Source: Deltaproteobacteria bacterium (GTDB lineage Bacteria > Desulfobacterota > Desulfomonilia > UBA1062). Taken from it: a DNA stretch of 32,601 nt. The stretch covers positions 1-32,601 of the forward strand of contig JAGOOG010000022.1 in assembly GCA_017992605.1 (NCBI GenBank). Direction: 5' to 3'. This document shows positions 16,757-25,892 of the stretch, piece after piece. Numbering within the stretch: the stretch's first letter is position 1; each line of letters begins with the position of its first letter. The notes beneath the pieces are model-generated. The model ran no database searches and was not told where the DNA came from. It was given only the letters and a program-made list of their open reading frames with translations. A program made the translations under genes and the position numbers.

Positions 16757-17464
16757 CTAGGGCTTGCCCGTGTGCTGCTTCTCCTCGTGGGCCTGCGTGG
16801 CCGAGGCGATGTACACCATGGCCAGGATGGAGAAGATGTAGGCCTGCACCATGCCGATGAGCAGACCGAGCGCGTGCATGACGACGGGGAAGAAGAGCGG
16901 GGTGACCGCCAGCAGAATGGCGATAACCTTGTCGTGGCTCATGATGTTGCCGAAGAGCCGTATGGCAAGGGCCAGCGTGCGCGTCAGCTCCCCCATGACG
17001 TGGAACGGGAAGAAGATGAAGGTGGGCTGGAAGTATTCCCTGAAATATCCCATCCTGTTTCTCGAGATCCCGTAGATGGGGACCGCCAGGAAGACCGTCA
17101 CGGCCAGGGCCGCCGTGGTGGTCAGCGATGCCGTCGGCGCCACGTAGCCCGGCACGATGAGGAGGAGGTTGGACAGCCCGATGAAGAGGAAGAGCGTGCC
17201 GATGAAGGCCATGTAGTGGTCCGGGTCTTCCTGGCTGATCTCGTGGATCTGCTCCCTGATGCCGCCCACCACGACCTCGAGGAGGTTCTGCCAGCGCGTG
17301 ATCTTCACGTCCGGGGTCGACCTGCGCCCCACGAGTAATGCAAATGCGAGGAGGATACCCATGATGAGCCAGGTGTAGGCCAGCGTTGCCGAGACATGGA
17401 CGAACCCCCACTGGAACAGGATGACCTGGTCGGGGCTGATCTGGTTGAGTCTCAGGATCTCCAC
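16757..17464 (-). CDS. atpB: N-type ATP synthase a subunit (stator channel)
   Basis: This 235-residue membrane stator subunit provides the ion half-channels beside the c ring. The essential Arg lies in the conserved helix LTRTLALAIRLFGNIMS (the Arg of AIRLFGN). It has about six hydrophobic segments, with MGELTR and QAYIFSILAMVYI at the C-terminal side. The length matches the short a subunits of N-ATPases. It sits between atpR and the c gene, with 41 bp to the latter. Confidence 0.92.
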   Translation of the reverse strand: MEILRLNQISPDQVILFQWGFVHVSATLAYTWLIMGILLAFALLVGRRSTPDVKITRWQNLLEVVVGGIREQIHEISQEDPDHYMAFIGTLFLFIGLSNLLLIVPGYVAPTASLTTTAALAVTVFLAVPIYGISRNRMGYFREYFQPTFIFFPFHVMGELTRTLALAIRLFGNIMSHDKVIAILLAVTPLFFPVVMHALGLLIGMVQAYIFSILAMVYIASATQAHEEKQHTGKP

Positions 17465-17473
17465 GCCCTCACC

Positions 17474-17755
17474 TCACGTCGTCTCAGGCTTTCTGCCGAG
17501 CCTGCGGACCATGACCTCCCGCACGACCACGAAGCCCGCCAGGGCGGCCAGCAGCCGCTCCCAGCGACCGTCCATGACGACATAGAAACCCGCCACCACG
17601 ATCGCCGTCCTGACGACGAACCCGCCCAGGGAAGAGAGTGTGATGCCCGGAGGCCCGGTCATCCGCCGCACCGAGTTCCACAGATGCAGGGAAAAGAACG
17701 CACCCAGGGCCATACCCACGCTCAGGGCGATGACGAGGTGAAGCATGTCGGGCAT
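17474..17755 (-). CDS. atpR: N-ATPase-specific membrane protein AtpR
   Basis: This small membrane protein (about 93 residues from the ATG at 17755) has three predicted transmembrane segments (LHLVIALSVGMALGAFFSL, GGFVVRTAIVVAGFYVVM, LLAALAGFVVVREVMV). AtpR is found only in N-type ATPase operons, between atpQ and atpB. It is proposed to help assembly or ion handling through a conserved Arg in a membrane helix; FVVRTA here is such a candidate. The start is uncertain. A TTG at 17764, overlapping the atpQ stop as TTGA, has a better GGAGG spacing, and a GTG exists at 17779. Confidence 0.82.
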   Translation of the reverse strand: MPDMLHLVIALSVGMALGAFFSLHLWNSVRRMTGPPGITLSSLGGFVVRTAIVVAGFYVVMDGRWERLLAALAGFVVVREVMVRRLGRKPETT

Positions 17756-17760
17756 GGCGC

Positions 17761-18112
17761 TCAATTTCTGTCCTCCCACTCGTCGTCGTCAAGGGGCTCC
17801 TCCTTCTCGATCCCCCCCTTGCGCACCCAGTACCAGGCGTTCATGCACCCCACCGTGACGCCGAGGATGAGCAGCATGAGGGCCCAGGAGTACTGGCTCG
17901 GCCAGGTCCGGTCGATCCACAGGCCTAGGGCAACGCCGATGAGGGTGGGGATGGCCACGGACCACCCCACCACGCCGAACATGCCCAGGCCGAACCAGAC
18001 CGTCTTGTCCTCCTGGCGGAGGCCGCGTATCTTGCGCCTCTCCTTCTTCACCACCTCGCTGGTGAACTTCTTCACGATATCGTCCCGGCGGAGATGGGAT
18101 GGCCTGGGTTTC

Positions 18113-18120
<8 letters not shown>
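17761..18120 (-). CDS. atpQ: N-ATPase AtpQ (AtpI-like membrane protein)
   Basis: This is a 119-residue AtpI/AtpQ family protein. A basic cytoplasmic N-terminus (~40 residues) precedes two transmembrane helices (GLGMFGVVGWSVAIPTLIGV and ALMLLILGVTVGCMNAWYWV), and the tail is acidic. The IPTLIGVALGLWIDR stretch is typical of AtpI/AtpQ. In standard ATP synthases AtpI helps c-ring assembly; AtpQ occupies that role in N-ATPase operons, after epsilon and before AtpR, exactly as here. It overlaps the epsilon gene by 8 nt. Confidence 0.85.
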
Positions 18121-19898
<1,778 letters not shown>

Positions 19899-19969
19899 TC
19901 AGCCGCATCACTGAGAGATCCCCAGTGTATCCGTGCATGTGCATCGAGAACAGTGGGCACCTCGAGTTA

Positions 19970-19998
19970 ATGTTTAAAATGCAATCTCCCCGTGTCAA
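19970..19998 (-). promoter_or_regulatory. Putative promoter of the N-ATPase operon
   Basis: On the minus strand a consensus TTGACA (19998-19993) is followed after 17 nt by AAACAT (19975-19970), about 96 nt upstream of atpD. The -10 is weak and its register is uncertain; an AT-rich TTTTAAAC lies at the same place. The remaining bases between 19875 and 20107 hold nothing else I recognise. Confidence 0.4.
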
Positions 19999-20107
19999 GG
20001 GGCAGGAGGCTTTTTCCCATGAAAAATATTCGGGAAATCCTTGGAGCCGGGTCCGGCAGGGGTGAAGAACTATCGGCCTGAATCTTGGTTTTTGCCGCTG
20101 GCAGGGT

Positions 20108-20920
20108 TCAGCGCAGATAGGTGCGGGCGCCATAGAAGCGCTCGCGGTAATAGGTGCTGGACATGGAATCGGCACAGATGGTCTTTCCCCTGCCCGGGGC
20201 GTGGATGAATTTCCCATCGCCGATGTAGATGCCCACGTGGCTGACCCGGCCGCTTCCCGAGGTGGCGAAGAAGACCAGGTCGCCCTTTTCGATGTCCCCC
20301 ATGTCCACAGGAGTGCCCGTCTCGTACTGCTCGGCCGAGGTGCGGGGCACGTTCAGGCCGTTGAGCTGGTAGACCGCCAGGACCAGTCCGCTGCAGTCCA
20401 GCGGTGCGCTGAGCTCGGAACTCCCCCACAGGTAGGGCAGACCGACGAAGTCTCTGGCCGTGTCCACGATATCGTCCCTCGTGGATATGCCTGCGCGGGG
20501 CTTTCCCCTGGCCACCGCGTACTCGCCCGGCTTGATCACATAGAACACCTCGATGATGCCCCTGCCCTTCATGCGCCGGGCCTCGGCGGTTGCGGCACCC
20601 TGGGTGGGGTAGTTGCCGAACCTGACCTTGAAGAACCCCGAACCGTGCGCGAAGTAGAAGGCGTCGATGCCCTGCACCTCGAGCTTCTTGGTGAGCCGTG
20701 CGGCATTGTTCACGTTCTGGAAGGCCCCCACCTGGATGGAATATCCCATCTTCTGGGCCTGGGCGGCGACGGCCCTGGGTTTGAACAGGGGCTTGGGCTG
20801 GTAGGGCGCTATCGCCGTCTTGCGGGCCGAGCAGGCAGGCAGGAGGAGCAGGGATACGAGTATGGCAGTACAGATCCATGTGCCGGTTGATCCCCTGTTC
20901 CTGACCATGTCCCCCCTCAT
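20108..20920 (-). CDS. SPOR- and NlpC/P60-domain lipoprotein (putative cell-wall endopeptidase)
   Basis: This 270-residue envelope protein probably cleaves peptidoglycan stem peptides. A lipoprotein signal ends at the lipobox LLPAC (Cys ~30). Next comes a SPOR domain (about residues 57-125, YSIQVGAFQNVNNAARL and later VRFGNYPTQ), which binds denuded glycan strands at division sites. The C-terminal NlpC/P60 domain (about 145-270) has catalytic Cys in LDCSGL, with HVGIYIGDGKFIHA supplying the His. Two ATGs are possible (20920 and 20908). It is transcribed alone, upstream of the ATPase operon on the same strand. SPOR plus NlpC fusion is common in Desulfobacterota and Thermodesulfobacteria-like lineages. 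Confidence 0.9.
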   Translation of the reverse strand: MRGDMVRNRGSTGTWICTAILVSLLLLPACSARKTAIAPYQPKPLFKPRAVAAQAQKMGYSIQVGAFQNVNNAARLTKKLEVQGIDAFYFAHGSGFFKVRFGNYPTQGAATAEARRMKGRGIIEVFYVIKPGEYAVARGKPRAGISTRDDIVDTARDFVGLPYLWGSSELSAPLDCSGLVLAVYQLNGLNVPRTSAEQYETGTPVDMGDIEKGDLVFFATSGSGRVSHVGIYIGDGKFIHAPGRGKTICADSMSSTYYRERFYGARTYLR

Positions 20921-21247
20921 GCCCCTCGATGGTGTTGCGTGAACAGTGAGCTGCCGGTGATTTCAGGTCTGTTTATAACAAGGTACGCTCGCAATGTCCA
21001 CCTATTTGACCGTCCTCGGCGCCCGATTGACATGCACTGCCTGTTCTGTTATTTTTCAAGCATAAACAGCACGTTGCATCCCATGAAATGATATGAGCCC
21101 TAGAGGAACCTGGTATGCATGGAGGACCCGGAGCCACCCTCTCCTTCACCCGTGGCGCACGGAGTGTGTCGTCTCAGCGGCCGATGCGCAGCGGGCCTAT
21201 CACAACGAGGGCCTTCGGAACACCGCCGCTGAACCGGTTGGAAGCTC
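20921..21247 (+). promoter_or_regulatory. Gene-free stretch with a strong plus-strand promoter facing the cassette array
   Basis: No gene is convincing between 20921 and 21247. A near-consensus promoter, TTGACA (21027-21032), 17 nt, TATTTT (21050-21055), points towards the cassettes. A GTTGGAA heptamer (21237-21243), close to the integron core GTTRRRY, lies just before the first cassette gene, preceded by CCGCTGAACC, which resembles the right half of an attC. No attI or integrase gene is recognisable. Confidence 0.4.
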
Positions 21248-21454
21248 ATGCTCGCTCCTTATGGTGTTTTTTCCTTGTCTATAGTTTGGGCCATATGGTC
21301 ATACGGTGGCTTGGGTTCTGCCGGATTGACTTGGTGGAACCTATTGTGGCTCCTACCCCTTATGATTCCATTTGGAAGTTTAAGTAAAAGAAGATGGGTG
21401 GATTTCAACACCCAACAAAACGCTCCGGTGGCCGCGGACAAGACACGCCGCTGA
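21248..21454 (+). CDS. Small membrane protein in an integron-type cassette (68 aa)
   Basis: This 68-residue open frame has two hydrophobic, Trp-rich segments (LAPYGVFSLSIVWAIWSYGG and LTWWNLLWLLPLMIPFG) followed by a polar tail. The tail is encoded by attC DNA: the reading frame runs into the recombination site (residues TQQ from ACCCAACAA) and stops inside it. That is a typical habit of integron cassette genes. A GGAAG ribosome-binding site precedes the ATG, which lies 5 nt after the GTTGGAA core-like heptamer. I do not recognise the family. Its function is unknown. Confidence 0.5.
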   Translation: MLAPYGVFSLSIVWAIWSYGGLGSAGLTWWNLLWLLPLMIPFGSLSKRRWVDFNTQQNAPVAADKTRR

Positions 21455-21468
21455 GCTTTTCGTTCGGC
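21410..21468 (+). repeat. attC-like integron recombination site 1
   Basis: The 59-bp site begins with R'' ACCCAAC (21410-21416, fits RYYYAAC) and ends with R' GTTCGGC (21462-21468, one mismatch to GTTRRRY). Between them AAAACGCTC pairs imperfectly with GAGCTTTTC, and GCGG with CCGC, giving the imperfect hairpin that IntI folds. It carries the stop codon of the upstream cassette gene, and a methyltransferase starts 13 bp after it. Confidence 0.6.
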
Positions 21469-21480
21469 ACGGAAAGACAG

Positions 21481-22218
21481 ATGAAAGATACCTGCCACCT
21501 ATACACTGACCTGGCGTGGCTATGGCCCATGTGGGGCGATGCCTCCACTGAGTACGCACACTATTGCCGGCACGTCATAGAGCTGATTCGTCAACACACA
21601 AAACGTCCTACCATCACCTTGCTGGACATTGGCTGCGGGGGCGGCAAGAACGTTTCGAACCTCAAGAGTCTGTTCAAGGTTACCGGTGTCGATCTGAGTT
21701 CCGTCATGCTCGCACAGGCGAAGGAACTGAATCCGGAGTGCACGTTTATCCAAGGAGACATGCGGACGTTCAGCCTCGGCCGTACCTTCGATGCCGCCCT
21801 GATGGACGACGCGATATCGCACATGAATTGCCTTGCGGATTTCACGGCAGCATTCCGAACTGCCTCTGCCCACCTGGAACCGGGCGGCATTCTTGTGGCC
21901 ACACCTGACGTGACGATTGAGACATTCCAACAGAACAGAACCTGCTCCACCCCGGTCACGAGAGACGGATTCGACGTCGTCTTCGTCGAGAACGTGTACG
22001 ATCCCGACCCGACAGATGAACAGTATGAAACAACGATACTGTATCTCATTCGCGACCATGGACGCCTTCGGATTGAGACCGATCACTGGACATTGGGGAT
22101 ATTCTCCCTGGACACGTGGAGACATGTTCTGCGCGAAACTGGTTTCGAGGTGCATGAGGGACGGTACAACTTGGAAGAGTATGAGTACACGGTATTCGCA
22201 TGCGTCAAGAAGGTATGA
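21481..22218 (+). CDS. Class I SAM-dependent methyltransferase (cassette)
   Basis: The 245-residue protein has a Rossmann methyltransferase fold: motif I LLDIGCGGGKN, motif II VTGVDLSSVML, acidic QGDM (motif III region), and motif IV-like DAALMDDAISHM followed by LEPGGILV. The N-terminal LYTDLAWLWPMW is typical of small-molecule methyltransferases. The ATG at 21481 follows GGAAAG and lies 13 bp after attC site 1; an in-frame ATG at 21394 would include the whole attC and is unlikely. The gene ends just before attC-like site 2, so it fits a complete promoterless cassette. The substrate is unknown. Confidence 0.85.
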   Translation: MKDTCHLYTDLAWLWPMWGDASTEYAHYCRHVIELIRQHTKRPTITLLDIGCGGGKNVSNLKSLFKVTGVDLSSVMLAQAKELNPECTFIQGDMRTFSLGRTFDAALMDDAISHMNCLADFTAAFRTASAHLEPGGILVATPDVTIETFQQNRTCSTPVTRDGFDVVFVENVYDPDPTDEQYETTILYLIRDHGRLRIETDHWTLGIFSLDTWRHVLRETGFEVHEGRYNLEEYEYTVFACVKKV

Positions 22219-22220
22219 AA

Positions 22221-22276
22221 GCCTAACCAGCAGGTGCAGGCGACGCTTTACAGCGCGCCTGACCGGCACTCTCGGC
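22221..22276 (+). repeat. Degenerate attC-like site 2
   Basis: It starts 2 bp after the methyltransferase stop with a perfect R'' GCCTAAC (22221-22227). The interior folds as GTGC..GCAC, AGGCG..CGCCT and CGCT..AGCG around a TTAC loop. The expected right core is decayed to TCTCGGC (22270-22276), so recombination at this end is doubtful. Confidence 0.45.
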
Positions 22277-22294
22277 TCTCCATGTCCGCGTGAA

Positions 22295-22323
22295 TTGATT
22301 TCAGCTGCGGCTCATGTTATTCT
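22295..22323 (+). promoter_or_regulatory. Putative promoter of the toxin-antitoxin pair
   Basis: TTGATT (22295-22300), 17 nt, TATTCT (22318-22323), with an AGGAG ribosome-binding site about 7 nt before the antitoxin ATG. A private promoter is usual for toxin-antitoxin cassettes. Confidence 0.45.
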
Positions 22324-22348
22324 CTAAATACTATTATAGGAGAACGTC

Positions 22349-22537
22349 ATGTCGATGGTGATGAAAAAAGACGAGGCTCATAAATTAATCGATCAGATGC
22401 CCAAAGATGCAACATGGGATGATCTTATTCACGAAATCTATGTCCGTGAGGCAATTGAAAGGGGTTTGGCTGATAGCAAGGCAGGCCGTGTTAAACATGT
22501 AAATGAAATAAGGGCAAAATACGGCTTGCCGGAATGA
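22349..22537 (+). CDS. Type II antitoxin of a ParE/RelE-type pair
   Basis: This 62-residue protein (MSMVMKKDEAHKLIDQMPKD... ending IRAKYGLPE) has the WDDLIHEIYVREAIERGLADS pattern and the C-terminal V-x-EIRAKYG tail common to small antitoxins paired with ParE/RelE toxins. The central helices would dimerise and the tail would wrap the toxin. It overlaps the toxin gene by 4 nt (ATGA), the usual coupled arrangement. Base composition is clearly lower in GC than the flanking core genes, consistent with acquisition as a cassette. DNA-binding details are not visible. Confidence 0.8.
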   Translation: MSMVMKKDEAHKLIDQMPKDATWDDLIHEIYVREAIERGLADSKAGRVKHVNEIRAKYGLPE

Positions 22538-22827
22538 AGGTTCACTGGACAGTTACAGCTGAAGGACATCTAGACGCTATTCACGATTACATTGCTCAGG
22601 ACTCTCCTGAATATGCCAAGAGAGTAGTTGATCTTATTACATGCAGGTCCCAACAGATTTCCGATTACCCCCTCTCAGGCCGTCGAGTGCCTGAGTATGA
22701 TATTGATCAGATACGTGAAGTAATTGAAGGCTCCTACCGCATAATATAGTACATTAAACCGGATCAAATTGACGTGCTTGCCGTAATTCACGGGGCAATG
22801 AATATTCTAGGTTCATCTAAGGAATAA
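22534..22827 (+). pseudogene. ParE/RelE-family toxin interrupted by an in-frame TAG
   Basis: The frame starts with MKVHWTVTAEGHLDAIHDYIA, contains the family pattern YPLSGRRVPEYD and IREVIEGSYRII, then meets TAG at 22747-22749. It resumes in the same frame as YIKPDQIDVLAVIHGA and ends with TAA at 22825. The pieces together give the normal ~97-residue ParE length. The lost C-terminal strand (IDVLAVIHG) belongs to the toxin core, so the 71-residue product is probably inactive. The residue at the TAG is usually Tyr or Arg in relatives as I recall them, and TAT to TAG is a single change. The antitoxin upstream is intact. Confidence 0.75.
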
Positions 22828-22885
22828 GTCTAACCAAAGGTTCCTGCCGACGCGCTACGCGCGCGGCTGATCCTTAACGTTAGGC
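22828..22885 (+). repeat. attC integron recombination site 3
   Basis: This is the best attC here: 58 bp starting directly after the toxin's TAA. R'' is GTCTAAC (22828-22834) and R' is GTTAGGC (22879-22885), both fitting the consensus. Inside, AAGGTTC pairs imperfectly with GATCCTT, and GCCG-CGCG with CGCG-CGGC across a CTA loop. The unpaired extra A of the left arm (GCCGACGCG) is the kind of extrahelical base integrases use. Confidence 0.75.
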
Positions 22886-22926
22886 CATGACCGAGTCTGT
22901 TCACGCCCGAAAGGAGATTTTCCGCA

Positions 22927-23673
22927 ATGGACATTCCACGGATCTTCAACATCACCGAAAGTGCTCACCGCATCCACAACCCGTTTACACCCGAAAAGCT
23001 CGCCACTCTCGGCGCGGCGTTGCGTCTGAAAACAGCGACCCGAGTGCTCGACCTCGGCAGCGGTTCGGGGGAGATGCTGTGCACCTGGGCACGCGATCAC
23101 GGGGTCATCGGCACCGGCATCGACATGAGCCGCTTGTTCACCGAGCAAGCGAAACTCCGCGCTGAAGAACTCGGCGTGGCCGATCGGGTCACCTTCATCC
23201 ATGGCGATGCTGCCGGCTACGTCTCTGACGAGAAGGTCAGTGTGGCAGCCTGTCTCGGTGCCACGTGGATCGCCGGGGGGGTCGTCGGCACCATCGAACT
23301 TCTGGCGCAGAGCCTTAGCCCCGGAGGGATCATCCTCGTCGGCGAGCCCTACTGGCGGCAGTTACCCCCGACGGAAGATGTTGCCAGGGGGTGTCTTGCC
23401 AAGTCAATCTCCGGCTTTCTCCTGCTTCCAGAACTTCTCGCGTCTTTCGGCCACGTCGGCTACGACGTCGTGGAAATGGTGCTGGCAGACCAAGACGGCT
23501 GGGACAGATACGAGGCGGCCAAGTGGCTCACCATGCGCCGATGGCTTGAAGCCAATCCCGACGACGAGTTAGCCAAAGAGGTTAGGGCCCAACTGACCTC
23601 GGAACCCGGGCGTTATGCCGCTTACACGCGTGAATACCTGGGCTGGGGAGTGTTCGCACTGATGCCGCGGTGA
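22927..23673 (+). CDS. Class I SAM-dependent methyltransferase
   Basis: The 248-residue protein has motif I VLDLGSGSGEML, motif II GTGIDMSRLF, HGDAAGY and the post-motif SPGGIILVGEPYW. The GEPYWRQLPP and later WLTMRRWLEANPDD features recall a widespread uncharacterised methyltransferase group. It starts 42 bp after attC site 3 with an AAAGGAG site, so it probably arrived as a cassette, although no attC is seen at its 3' end. A small hairpin (AGCGG / CCGCT, about 23700-23720) follows instead. The substrate is unknown. Confidence 0.85.
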   Translation: MDIPRIFNITESAHRIHNPFTPEKLATLGAALRLKTATRVLDLGSGSGEMLCTWARDHGVIGTGIDMSRLFTEQAKLRAEELGVADRVTFIHGDAAGYVSDEKVSVAACLGATWIAGGVVGTIELLAQSLSPGGIILVGEPYWRQLPPTEDVARGCLAKSISGFLLLPELLASFGHVGYDVVEMVLADQDGWDRYEAAKWLTMRRWLEANPDDELAKEVRAQLTSEPGRYAAYTREYLGWGVFALMPR

Positions 23674-23742
23674 TGAGGGGATTACCGGGCGACTCAGAAA
23701 GCGGACGCGGCTGAGCCGCTCATGCACAAGGAGACACACGGT

Positions 23743-24300
23743 ATGGGGCGTGCGGTGATGAAAAGGATGAAGCTCGGTAAAGCATTCACGCTAATTGAAT
23801 CGGGACCGGTCGTCCTCGTGACGACACACGATGGCGAAAAAAACAACATCATGACCATCTCATGGACCATGGTGGTGGACTTCACACCGCTGTTTGCCAT
23901 GACCACCGGGCCCTGGAACTATTCCTATGCCGCGCTTCGGAGATCCAGGGAATGCGTAATTTCGATTCCAACCGTTGACCTCATTGATAAGGTTGTCGGC
24001 ATCGGAACGTGTTCGGGAGCCGACACAGACAAGTTTCAGGAGTTCGGTCTGACTCCGGTGAAGGGAAACCATGTCAGGTCGCCGCTCATTGAGGAGTGCC
24101 TGGCAAATATCGAATGTAGGGTCATCGACATTGTCAGAAAGCACAATATCGTTGTCCTCGAAGGCGTCGCTGCTTACTTCGACAGTTCACGAAGAGAGAA
24201 GCGAACCATACACGCAATCGGTAACGGCACCTTCGTGGTGGATGGGCGCACGTTGAATCGAAGGGAAATGATGCGTTCGAAGCTTCCAGGTGGCGTGTAA
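23743..24300 (+). CDS. Flavin reductase-like (flavoredoxin-type) protein
   Basis: This 185-residue FMN-binding split-barrel protein of the flavin reductase/flavoredoxin family is a probable electron carrier or FMN reductase. The family core is visible in VLVTTHDGEKNNIMTISWTMVV (the stretch around N-x-M-T-x-SW contacts FMN), TPLFAMTTGPWNYSYAALRRS and ECVISIP, with ECLANIECRV in the second half. The ATG at 23743 has AAGGAG 8 nt upstream; an upstream in-frame ATG at 23722 lacks one. It sits among methyltransferases, with no obvious operon partner. Confidence 0.82.
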   Translation: MGRAVMKRMKLGKAFTLIESGPVVLVTTHDGEKNNIMTISWTMVVDFTPLFAMTTGPWNYSYAALRRSRECVISIPTVDLIDKVVGIGTCSGADTDKFQEFGLTPVKGNHVRSPLIEECLANIECRVIDIVRKHNIVVLEGVAAYFDSSRREKRTIHAIGNGTFVVDGRTLNRREMMRSKLPGGV

Positions 24301-24548
24301 CTCGTCAGACCGCCACTTTGTTGAACTGGGAGATTCACGATCGCTGCGTACAGCTCGGCAGTTCACCGGCAAGAATAATCTATAATATCAGGTTATTATG
24401 AGAAGCTCGGGTATACGGACTACGCTCTGCGGGATACCGCGAAGAAGGTCCGAACCGTTCTCATGGAAATGATGCACTAAGACATGCCGACCATCTTCAG
24501 CACTGACCGCACGGTACACCGTCAGGTGAGGGATGCGTTGGGACGTCC
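24301..24548 (+). other. Intergenic stretch with a short coding remnant
   Basis: No complete gene is seen. A 30-codon open frame without a start (24388-24480) reads SGYYEKLGYTDYALRDTAKK and ends EMMH. It looks like the C-terminus of a lost gene, but I cannot place it. A hairpin of GAACTG (24323-24328) with CAGTTC (about 24359-24364) lies before it. Confidence 0.3.
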
Positions 24549-24992
24549 GTGAAGCTCGTTGTCCTGGCATGTTCCATCATGATTGTCGCCACCGCTTGCA
24601 CCCCATTCACAAGGATTCAGGGAGACGACAAGACATCGGCCAAGATCAAGGGCAGCTGGACAGTAATCTGGAGCGGCGGGGCAAAGCTGGAAGGCGTCAC
24701 CCCGAGGCCGACCATCGTATTCAACTCGAACGACAACACGGTCTCCGGCTTCGATGGCTGCAACAACTACACAGGGACCTATTCCTTTGTCGGTGGGCAC
24801 CTGAAGGCCACGGTCTCCGGAACACGCATGGCATGCCCGAACGAGACCGCGAGGGCTGTGAGCGAACAGATGGCGAATCTCTTCACCAACGGAGCCGAGG
24901 TTGTTGAAACCTCGTTCATGGGAGCGCACGTGCTCCTCATGAAGAACAGTTCAGCCGAGTTGCGGCTTGGCCCGAGCGATCAGGTCCAGTGA
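24549..24992 (+). CDS. META/HslJ-domain lipoprotein
   Basis: The 147-residue protein has a lipoprotein signal (MKLVVLACSIMIVATAC, Cys 17) and a META domain. The domain shows the family landmarks GSWTVIW, FNSNDNTVSGFDGCNNYTG (the strongly conserved G-x-x-GCNxYxG), and TRMACPNE (the T-x-MACP motif). META/HslJ proteins are small beta-rich envelope proteins linked in E. coli to heat and novobiocin response; the molecular role is unknown. It uses a GTG start at 24549 after GGGA. Its GC content is higher than that of the nearby toxin-antitoxin cassette. Confidence 0.85.
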   Translation: MKLVVLACSIMIVATACTPFTRIQGDDKTSAKIKGSWTVIWSGGAKLEGVTPRPTIVFNSNDNTVSGFDGCNNYTGTYSFVGGHLKATVSGTRMACPNETARAVSEQMANLFTNGAEVVETSFMGAHVLLMKNSSAELRLGPSDQVQ

Positions 24993-25016
24993 TCCGGCGC
25001 ACAACAAGGAAAAAGG

Positions 25017-25790
25017 ATGAGTGACGAGAACACATCGATTCACGAGTTCGATTATACGTTGATCTCCGACTATTATTCGAGCCTGGAACGTCAAGGGCCG
25101 GGGAGCCCCGAAGTGACCGTCAGAGCCCTGAGCTTTATCGACAACCTCAACAACGCATCGAAGATAGCAGACATCGGATGCGGAACCGGCGGCCAGACGA
25201 TGGTGCTGGCCGATCATACGTCAGGGCATATCACAGGCATCGACTTGTTTGCCGGCTTTATCGACATCTTCAATGCAAACAGCCGGAAGAGGAATCTCCA
25301 GGACAGAGTGAAGGGCATTGTCGGCTCTATGGACAACCTTGCCTTTCAGAAGGAGGAACTGGATCTGGTCTGGTCGGAAGGGGCCATCTACAACATCGGG
25401 TATGAGCGAGGCATAAACGAATGGCGTGAGTTCCTCAAGCCAGGGGGATTCATTGCCGTCTCCGAGGCGTCCTGGTTCACCGAAGAGCGTCCTGTCGAGA
25501 TCGACAGGTTCTGGAAACATGAGTATACGGAGATTGACATCATCTCAAAGAAGGTCGCACAGATGGAAAAGGCAGGATACACACCCATTGCGACCTTCGT
25601 CTTGCCTGAAACCTGCTGGACCGAGCACTTCTATGCGCCGCAGGTTCGTGCACAGGAGCTCTTCCTCAGAAAGCATGCGGGCAACAAGACCGCCGAAGAG
25701 CTCGTAGAGAACCAGCGGCATGAGGCTCGGTTGTATTATAAATACAAGGACTATTATGGCTATGTTTTCTATATTGGCAGAAAGGTCTGA
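25017..25790 (+). CDS. Class I SAM-dependent methyltransferase
   Basis: The 257-residue protein has motif [15 protein letters not shown], motif [33 protein letters not shown] and [15 protein letters not shown]. The characteristic [24 protein letters not shown]-terminus and the [23 protein letters not shown]-terminus match a well-populated family found in Bacteroidetes, clostridia and archaea, none with a substrate known to me. An AAGGAAAAAGG site precedes the ATG. It is 24 bp downstream of the META lipoprotein and could be co-transcribed with it. Confidence 0.88.
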   Translation: MSDENTSIHEFDYTLISDYYSSLERQGPGSPEVTVRALSFIDNLNNASKIADIGCGTGGQTMVLADHTSGHITGIDLFAGFIDIFNANSRKRNLQDRVKGIVGSMDNLAFQKEELDLVWSEGAIYNIGYERGINEWREFLKPGGFIAVSEASWFTEERPVEIDRFWKHEYTEIDIISKKVAQMEKAGYTPIATFVLPETCWTEHFYAPQVRAQELFLRKHAGNKTAEELVENQRHEARLYYKYKDYYGYVFYIGRKV

Positions 25791-25839
25791 ATCGGACCAG
25801 TACAGACCCGATCCGCCATCATACACCAACCCATCGTTT

Positions 25840-25872
25840 CACCGGGCCCGGTGATCTCCGCATTGTGCGGAG
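25840..25872 (+). other. Two adjacent perfect hairpins between methyltransferase genes
   Basis: CACCGGGCCCGGTG is a perfect 14-bp palindrome (25840-25853). It is followed 2 nt later by CTCCGCA-TTG-TGCGGAG (25856-25872), a 7-bp stem with a 3-nt loop. No T-run follows. They end 20 bp before the next ATG, so they could act as an attenuator, transcript-end structure or protein-binding site. Confidence 0.5.
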
Positions 25873-25892
25873 CACATATCGGGGAGGCAGCA

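Noticed and set aside
16434-17411. A 325-codon minus-strand frame that contains the c subunit at its end
   Set aside because: Only the last 93 codons (from 16715) are real. The preceding part is the a-subunit gene read in the wrong frame.
20921-21247. attI site and integrase gene near the cassettes
   Set aside because: No tyrosine-recombinase frame exists on either strand of the window, and the flanking gene is an NlpC/P60 lipoprotein.
22747-22749. TAG in the toxin gene as a pyrrolysine codon
   Set aside because: Pyrrolysine is known from methylamine methyltransferases. No pyl genes are in view, and a one-base change from TAT explains the site.
23674-23742. A fourth attC after the second methyltransferase
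   Set aside because: There is a small AGCGG/CCGCT hairpin but neither an RYYYAAC nor a GTTRRRY core, so it was not called.
24320-24326. GTTGAAC as an integron core site
   Set aside because: It fits the loose heptamer consensus, but such matches occur by chance about once per kilobase and no attC stem surrounds it.
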